Positions 15,501 through 18,291 of a DNA stretch of 18,291 nucleotides are shown here, in pieces (the first letter of the stretch is position 1; every line of letters starts with the position of its first letter). The translations under genes and the position numbers were made by a program. The notes under the pieces were generated by a model. It was not told the DNA's origin. It searched no databases and saw nothing but the letters and a program-made list of their open reading frames with translations. This DNA is from CAVAWX01 sp963642995 (GTDB lineage: Bacteria > Actinomycetota > Coriobacteriia > Coriobacteriales > QAMH01): the NCBI GenBank assembly GCA_963642995.1, contig CAVIIZ010000028.1, positions 1-18,291 of the forward strand. The letters are read 5' to 3'.

Positions 15501-16325
15501 CCCAACATAACGCTGTGCCTGGTAGAACGTCCCCAGCGCCTCCTTGCGCTGCGGGCGGCGCTCCAGGAACTCCATGATGGAGTCCCATTCGCCGCAGACC
15601 TCGTAGACCTTGTCGTCTCCACGCACAGAGGAATCCGCACGGTCTATGCGGTAGTGCACGAGGTAGTCGTGGATGATGAAGACGCGCTTTGCGGCCGCCC
15701 AGGTTTTGAAGACGAAGCCCGTGTCCTGAAACGCCGCGCCCGGCGTCTCGAGAAAGCGGATTCCCTCCTTTTCAAGGAAGGTGCGCCGGTACAGGCCCGT
15801 CCAGATTGCAGGGGTGGCGTAGATGATGCTGCGCCATGCCGGGTCGGCGGGGTCGAACAGCGTCCCGCATTGGCATTTGCGGTAGTTCTCCCTCTTGTAG
15901 GACCCGACCTCGCTGTCATGGTTCCAGTAGTTGCATTTGGCCAGGTCGCAGCTGTTTGCCGAGGCGGCGGCGTAGAGCTTCTCGAACAGCTCGGGCTCGG
16001 CGAAGTCGTCGGATTCGAGTATGCCTATGTACTCGCCGCGCGCCGCGTCGAGGCCCGCGTTCATGGCAGAGCCGTAGCCGCCGTTTTCCCTGTCTATGAC
16101 GCGAAAACGCGCATCGGCCGCCGCGTATTGCTCGATGATGGAGAGGCTGCCGTCTGTCGAGCCGTCGTTGACCACGACGAACTCTATGCTCTCGAGCGTC
16201 TGGGCCGCGAGGCTGCCCAGGCACTGGGGCAGGTAGGCCTCGACGTTGTAGACCGGGGTGAGGACCGTCACGCAAGGCGCTGAGGAATTATCGCCCCCCT
16301 CGATTTTCACGCGTTCGCCCGCCAT
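12528..16325 (-). CDS. Giant polymerase: three GT-A-like domains plus TagF-like transferase
   Basis: 1265 aa, no membrane helices. Domain 1 (about 16-240) is a GT2 enzyme with VTVLTPVYNVE, VVVNDGSTDGS and the ESDD metal site at 104-107. Domain 2 (about 344-560) is a second GT2 with VSAIVPVYNAG, LLVDDGSTDSS and DADD at 432-435. Domain 3 (about 682-860) has the GT2 outline (PLVSVCLADGLDDETLALHL) but a degenerate acceptor region without a clear DxD, so it may be inactive. Domain 4 (926-1265) is TagF-like: LWHACGAFKKFG, GVPRTD, LYAPTFR, KRHP (1135-1138) and VTDYSSIVFDFALMGKP. It likely builds a polymer repeat of two or more sugars plus a polyol-phosphate. The ATG at 16325 was chosen because domain 1 starts 16 residues later. 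GGAGGG is 14 nt away, longer than usual. The frame is open to 16601, so a longer N-terminus is possible. Confidence 0.87.
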   Translation of the reverse strand: MAGERVKIEGGDNSSAPCVTVLTPVYNVEAYLPQCLGSLAAQTLESIEFVVVNDGSTDGSLSIIEQYAAADARFRVIDRENGGYGSAMNAGLDAARGEYIGILESDDFAEPELFEKLYAAASANSCDLAKCNYWNHDSEVGSYKRENYRKCQCGTLFDPADPAWRSIIYATPAIWTGLYRRTFLEKEGIRFLETPGAAFQDTGFVFKTWAAAKRVFIIHDYLVHYRIDRADSSVRGDDKVYEVCGEWDSIMEFLERRPQRKEALGTFYQAQRYVGYRWNYKRIAPECRLEFLKRVGRDYRAALDAGELDKRRFAPAVWRRLMHTIDDPAAVVAEDERAASTAAAPKVSAIVPVYNAGSYLEELLASLHGQTLREVEFLLVDDGSTDSSAAVLDRFCAGKPRFRVFHKENGGVGSARNMGLAFARGDYVVFADADDLVPEDAYECLYRSVELAGADMAIGVMEEFSLLETAVYPQTRRFSKMREIKPYERDHMFSLTLCNKILRRSLIEENGLRFADFSIGEDALFFSRFIGLAKKTVGCPHLVYRYRKLLWFEGKTATGSGDAGHVISHVVSHRDVGSLFQEGIGKYADARHAAGDEVGAGLARAACVPFEETVYERLYGLFCDRYYRHIWMMDDAALTYLQECLPEFEEHLSASRLASLRSYLADLRPEGGLMGKEELAARPLVSVCLADGLDDETLALHLDALYAQNFPAFELLVGAAAFEKLPKEYAGMPNIRILDEGACTVRAFAENARAPYLNFLDARICHGPKSLKAMYEAMLCAREDFAAFGMAAVDEKGKRYLGAPSAAAFRAPLCRETTARAKINAADFSLCNKVFKKAALLRLDDMGLSELAATCYRDLSFLKRRNFCMVCFEPQDRFLARLPRLEAAKLVRLGNEGYARWWENWQKEKRFLTRAWRKATRALPRKKTVLFFTQRNGGGLSANLQLVYDALDGVEKVVRCKALPHPTAYKDEVKEALKRASVVVTDDYCPYLAKVPEKPGRVVVQLWHACGAFKKFGLDYAGASIAHERSLHRRYSLVSVSSEAVRPVYAKAFGISQDKVRALGVPRTDLLLDTDYLARGRARFSAAHGIAQDKKVVLYAPTFRQKGGKQVVWDARVDWAALSEALAPDVVLVVKRHPLETTMLVCGEYPNIVELAGEGDVDALPAADLLVTDYSSIVFDFALMGKPFVFYCPDIAEYETSFYLKFPQDFGAGLCTDPGELASLIERGLSGAFAEESQRFKERYMGACDGHSTERIAAYIRNALA

Positions 16326-16628
16326 CTCCCGATCACGTTCCCTCCGAATCGCTTCAAAACACAGTCGCCGTCGGCCTAAGCCACACTCTTCGGGGAAAGC
16401 CCCCATCCGTGCATCGGCACCCCTGCAAGTCATGTTCACAACCTGACGAATTGTGGACGTGTCCCGCGATGGGAGGCGACATGCGGCGCAGATAGCACAA
16501 TAAATCCACGCCGCTGCGGCAAGCAGGGGCGCACCGTCCCGCTGCAGCGCAGGTGACGACGCGCCTCTGAAGGAAACCCGTGCAGCCGCACCGGTCTCCA
16601 AGGGGCACGCCCCGTCTCTGCGGCAAGC
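16326..16628. promoter_or_regulatory. 303-bp gap between the HTH-HipA gene and the giant transferase
   Basis: There is no gene. An AT-richer patch at about 16490-16510 (minus strand ATTTATTGTGCTATCTG) is the only promoter-like spot, with a possible extended -10, TG-C-TATCTG. Its -35 is not recognisable. CTGCGGCAAGC occurs twice (16514-16524 and 16618-16628), the second copy touching the hipA-like stop codon. Short GC hairpins follow that stop on the minus strand, but none has a convincing U-tract. Confidence 0.35.
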
Positions 16629-17966
16629 TCAGACGAGAAGCTCGACGATGCGCGCCTGCCGCCGCAGGGCTGCGAGGAGATGGGGCAGCCTCTTCTCGAA
16701 GCGCCCGTATTCACCCAAAACCTCTTCCACGATGGGGCAAAGGCCGTCCAGGGACGCCGGCGCAAACCACGAGAGGTCGTCTGCGAGCAGCAGCTGCTTT
16801 CGCGGCCTTTCGTGAAACGGCTTGCTCTTGAAGGTGTAGAGCCCGTTTGCCAGGTCGTAGTCGTCGACGTTGCACAGAAGGGAGCTTCCCGTATCGAACA
16901 GCGGCGCGACCTTCCATTCGAGCGTGCGGACGTTGCGCACAAGCCCGAAGTTCCTGTAGTGCCGGTCGTGGTTCATCAAGGCGAAATCGCAGACGATCAT
17001 CTTCGAGAGGAACTCCTCGATCCCGTCGACTCCCAACTCTGCGCAACAGTCCACGTAGTGCTGGTAGCCGCTCGTGTGGTTCGGCTTCTCCCGTATGCGC
17101 CGGACATAGTGCGCGGGCACGTACTCCTCGTCGTCTGCCAGGAAGTTCTCGCATCTCGAGAAGAGGCGCCCGCGCATTTTCTCGCATCGATAGCCCACGA
17201 AATCGGCCGGTGCAAGCACCGTCTCGAAAAAACGTGTGGCAATCTCCTCGTTCAGGGGTTCTTGCGCGCTGGCGCCTCCTGCCTTGTTCAAGACGCGCCT
17301 GCCGTTTTCCACCGACCAGAACTTCTCCAGATTGCCATCGCTTGTGTTGTCCGGATGGGCCCCGTCCAGATACCGCGCCCCCTCGCTTTCGCCTGCGGCG
17401 CTTTTCCCCTGGAAGTCGTGGTGAAAGAAGTTGACGTCCTCCCAGCGCATCTGGGAACCCTCCGGCAAAATCCAATACTGGTCCGACAGGGACAGCCCGA
17501 GGTTTCTGCAGATCAGCTCCTCGGGAATGCGGACGCCCTCGCTTTCCAGGATCTCGTGGATGTTGGCGCGCTCGTCGGGGATGCCGCGGCCCCTCCACCA
17601 TGCGTTGAAGCTGGAGACGGCGATTTTCCCGCGCTTGCCGGACAGTCCGACGGGGCATCTTTCCTCGTCGAGGATCGCCCCCACGTGCTTGAAGCGGCTC
17701 TCTTTTTCGTCGTAGACCAGCTCCAGGCAGGGGACTTCCCTGTTGCAGAGCGTGTAGCGCGCTTCCGATTCGCCTTCCCCCATCCTCGGCCTGCCCCCGC
17801 GCTTGTTCGCCTGCTGCTTTCTAGCGTGCACGGTCTGCGGGTCTATCAGCCACACGCCCGCGACCTTTTCGGCGCGCAAGACACCGCCTCCGATCAAGTC
17901 GGTCACCCTCTTGGCGGATATCTGCAGCTCGGCCGCCGCCTGCTTCGTCGTCATGTGCTCGGACAT
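16629..17966 (-). CDS. HipA-like Ser/Thr kinase with fused N-terminal helix-turn-helix
   Basis: 445 aa. Residues about 5-50 form an excisionase/MerR-type helix-turn-helix (TTKQAAAELQISAKRVTDLI, with the wing AEKVAGVWLI). The rest is HipA-like: the nucleotide-binding region SDGNLEKFW...RVLNKAGG with K228, QEPLNEEIATRFFE, the catalytic loop NHDRHYRNFG (D334, H336, N339) and the metal-binding DTGSS (358-362). HipA kinases phosphorylate a cellular protein, glutamyl-tRNA synthetase in E. coli HipA, and are normally held by a separate HTH partner, HipB. No separate hipB is adjacent, so the fused HTH may do that job. AAGGG lies 6 nt before the ATG at 17966. An inverted repeat brackets its promoter region. 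It could instead be a regulator of the surface-polymer locus rather than a toxin. Confidence 0.82.
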   Translation of the reverse strand: MSEHMTTKQAAAELQISAKRVTDLIGGGVLRAEKVAGVWLIDPQTVHARKQQANKRGGRPRMGEGESEARYTLCNREVPCLELVYDEKESRFKHVGAILDEERCPVGLSGKRGKIAVSSFNAWWRGRGIPDERANIHEILESEGVRIPEELICRNLGLSLSDQYWILPEGSQMRWEDVNFFHHDFQGKSAAGESEGARYLDGAHPDNTSDGNLEKFWSVENGRRVLNKAGGASAQEPLNEEIATRFFETVLAPADFVGYRCEKMRGRLFSRCENFLADDEEYVPAHYVRRIREKPNHTSGYQHYVDCCAELGVDGIEEFLSKMIVCDFALMNHDRHYRNFGLVRNVRTLEWKVAPLFDTGSSLLCNVDDYDLANGLYTFKSKPFHERPRKQLLLADDLSWFAPASLDGLCPIVEEVLGEYGRFEKRLPHLLAALRRQARIVELLV

Positions 17967-17984
17967 GGGAAACCCTTAATTTTT

Positions 17985-18048
17985 CGGAATGGTTTTTTTC
18001 TCGAACAGTTTACCAAAAACACTTAAATCCAATCGCCTTCCCATTCCG
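17985..18048. promoter_or_regulatory. Inverted repeat bracketing the hipA-like promoter
   Basis: CGGAATGG (17985-17992) and its exact complement CCATTCCG (18041-18048) lie 48 bp apart. Extending outward, the two half-sites agree at 11 of 13 positions (TTTTTCGGAATGG and TTTCCCGGAATGG). The AT-rich DNA between them contains a weak minus-strand -10, TAAACT. The sites are well placed for autoregulation by the fused HTH through looping, and the right half-site is 10 bp from the -35 of the divergent MBOAT gene. Confidence 0.4.
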
Positions 18049-18058
18049 GGAAAATGCG

Positions 18059-18086
18059 CTGACGGGCGCGGCGTTTCCTCTACAAT
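18059..18086 (+). promoter_or_regulatory. Promoter of the MBOAT gene with no room for a leader
   Basis: CTGACG (18059-18064) and TACAAT (18081-18086) are 16 bp apart. The ATG at 18093 begins only 6 nt after the -10 hexamer, so the transcript should start at or within a base or two of the start codon. No Shine-Dalgarno exists upstream. Confidence 0.5.
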
Positions 18087-18092
18087 GCGCCC

Positions 18093-18291
18093 ATGGTCTT
18101 TTCCTCCACGACATTCCTCTTCTTCTTCATGCCCGTCTCGCTGGCCTTCTACTTCGCCCTGCCCTGGCGCAAGGCCAAAAACGTGTGGCTTCTCGTGGTC
18201 TCGCTCGTCTTTTACGCATGGGGCGAGCCGGTCTACGTCTTGCTGATGCTCGCCTCCATCGTCGGCAACTGGCTGTTCGCCCTCGGGATGG
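18093..18291 (+). CDS. AlgI-like MBOAT O-acyltransferase, 5' part
   Basis: Only the first 66 codons lie in the window. They give MVFSSTTFLFFFMPVSLAFY at the N-terminus, a short basic loop (WRKAKN), then LLVVSLVFYAWGEPVYVLLM. The FxSxxFLFFFxP opening and SLVFYAWGEP are typical of alginate O-acetyltransferase-type MBOAT proteins, which move acyl groups across the membrane onto a surface polymer. Two hydrophobic helices are complete, and a third is starting at the edge. The active-site histidine lies beyond the window. Given the neighbours, the acceptor is probably the glycopolymer of this locus. The related DltB (D-alanylation) cannot be fully excluded from this fragment, but the N-terminus fits AlgI better. 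Confidence 0.82.
   Translation, partial: MVFSSTTFLFFFMPVSLAFYFALPWRKAKNVWLLVVSLVFYAWGEPVYVLLMLASIVGNWLFALGM

Noticed and set aside
12307..15588. A 1093-codon minus-strand frame
   Set aside because: Nearly all of it is an alternative frame of the giant transferase and is Arg/Pro-rich. Only its last 73 codons, beyond the transferase stop, were kept as a separate candidate.
14373..16283. A 636-codon plus-strand frame
   Set aside because: Antisense to the giant transferase, with no recognisable motif or start signal.
16680..18026. A 448-codon plus-strand frame
   Set aside because: Antisense to the HipA-like kinase, with no family features.
1..18291. Insertion sequence, prophage, tRNA or rRNA gene
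   Set aside because: I found no transposase, integrase or phage motifs, and no cloverleaf or rRNA-like sequence on either strand.

Overview
The window is high-GC bacterial DNA with strong Shine-Dalgarno sites in front of most genes and at least two genes that look leaderless. It is most like an actinobacterium. The wall-polymer gene content and the style of the intergenic DNA suggest the class Coriobacteriia (Eggerthellaceae-like), but that placement is inference and no 16S or other marker gene is present.

Layout. Bases 1-623 hold no confident gene: a 51-bp tandem repeat cut by the left edge, two copies of a 25-bp repeat, a hairpin and an AT-rich island. Then come larE (-, 624-1448), which makes the sulfur-bearing nickel-pincer cofactor, and divergently a Na+/alanine-type AGCS transporter (+, 1735-3153). 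The transporter converges, with a 5-bp gap, on a leftward block: phosphohexomutase (3159-4949), gpsA (5071-6069), an unrecognised 210-aa protein (6123-6755), tarJ (6901-7950) and tarI (7961-8767). Divergent from tarI across a 427-bp promoter region is a 907-aa GT2/TagF-like fusion (+, 9195-11918). It is followed by a decayed tail of a second TagF-like gene and what may be the debris of a toxin-antitoxin pair. Next are a 1265-aa protein with three GT-A-like domains and a TagF-like domain (-, 12528-16325), an HTH-HipA-like kinase (-, 16629-17966), and the first 66 codons of an AlgI-like MBOAT acyltransferase (+, 18093 to the edge).

How it fits together. Most of 3159-18291 reads as a cell-surface phosphopolyol glycopolymer locus. 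The mutase supplies hexose-1-phosphate and gpsA supplies sn-glycerol-3-phosphate. TarJ plus TarI make CDP-ribitol. The two multidomain enzymes can each add sugars and transfer a polyol-phosphate, and the MBOAT protein may acylate the product. This resembles a wall teichoic acid or teichoic-acid-like capsule, but with sugar transfer and polyol-phosphate transfer fused in single polypeptides. The most unusual points are the 3xGT+TagF protein, the gene-replacement scar at 11992-12192, the HTH-fused HipA kinase with a matching inverted repeat around its promoter, and promoters whose -10 box sits 6-8 nt before the start codon.
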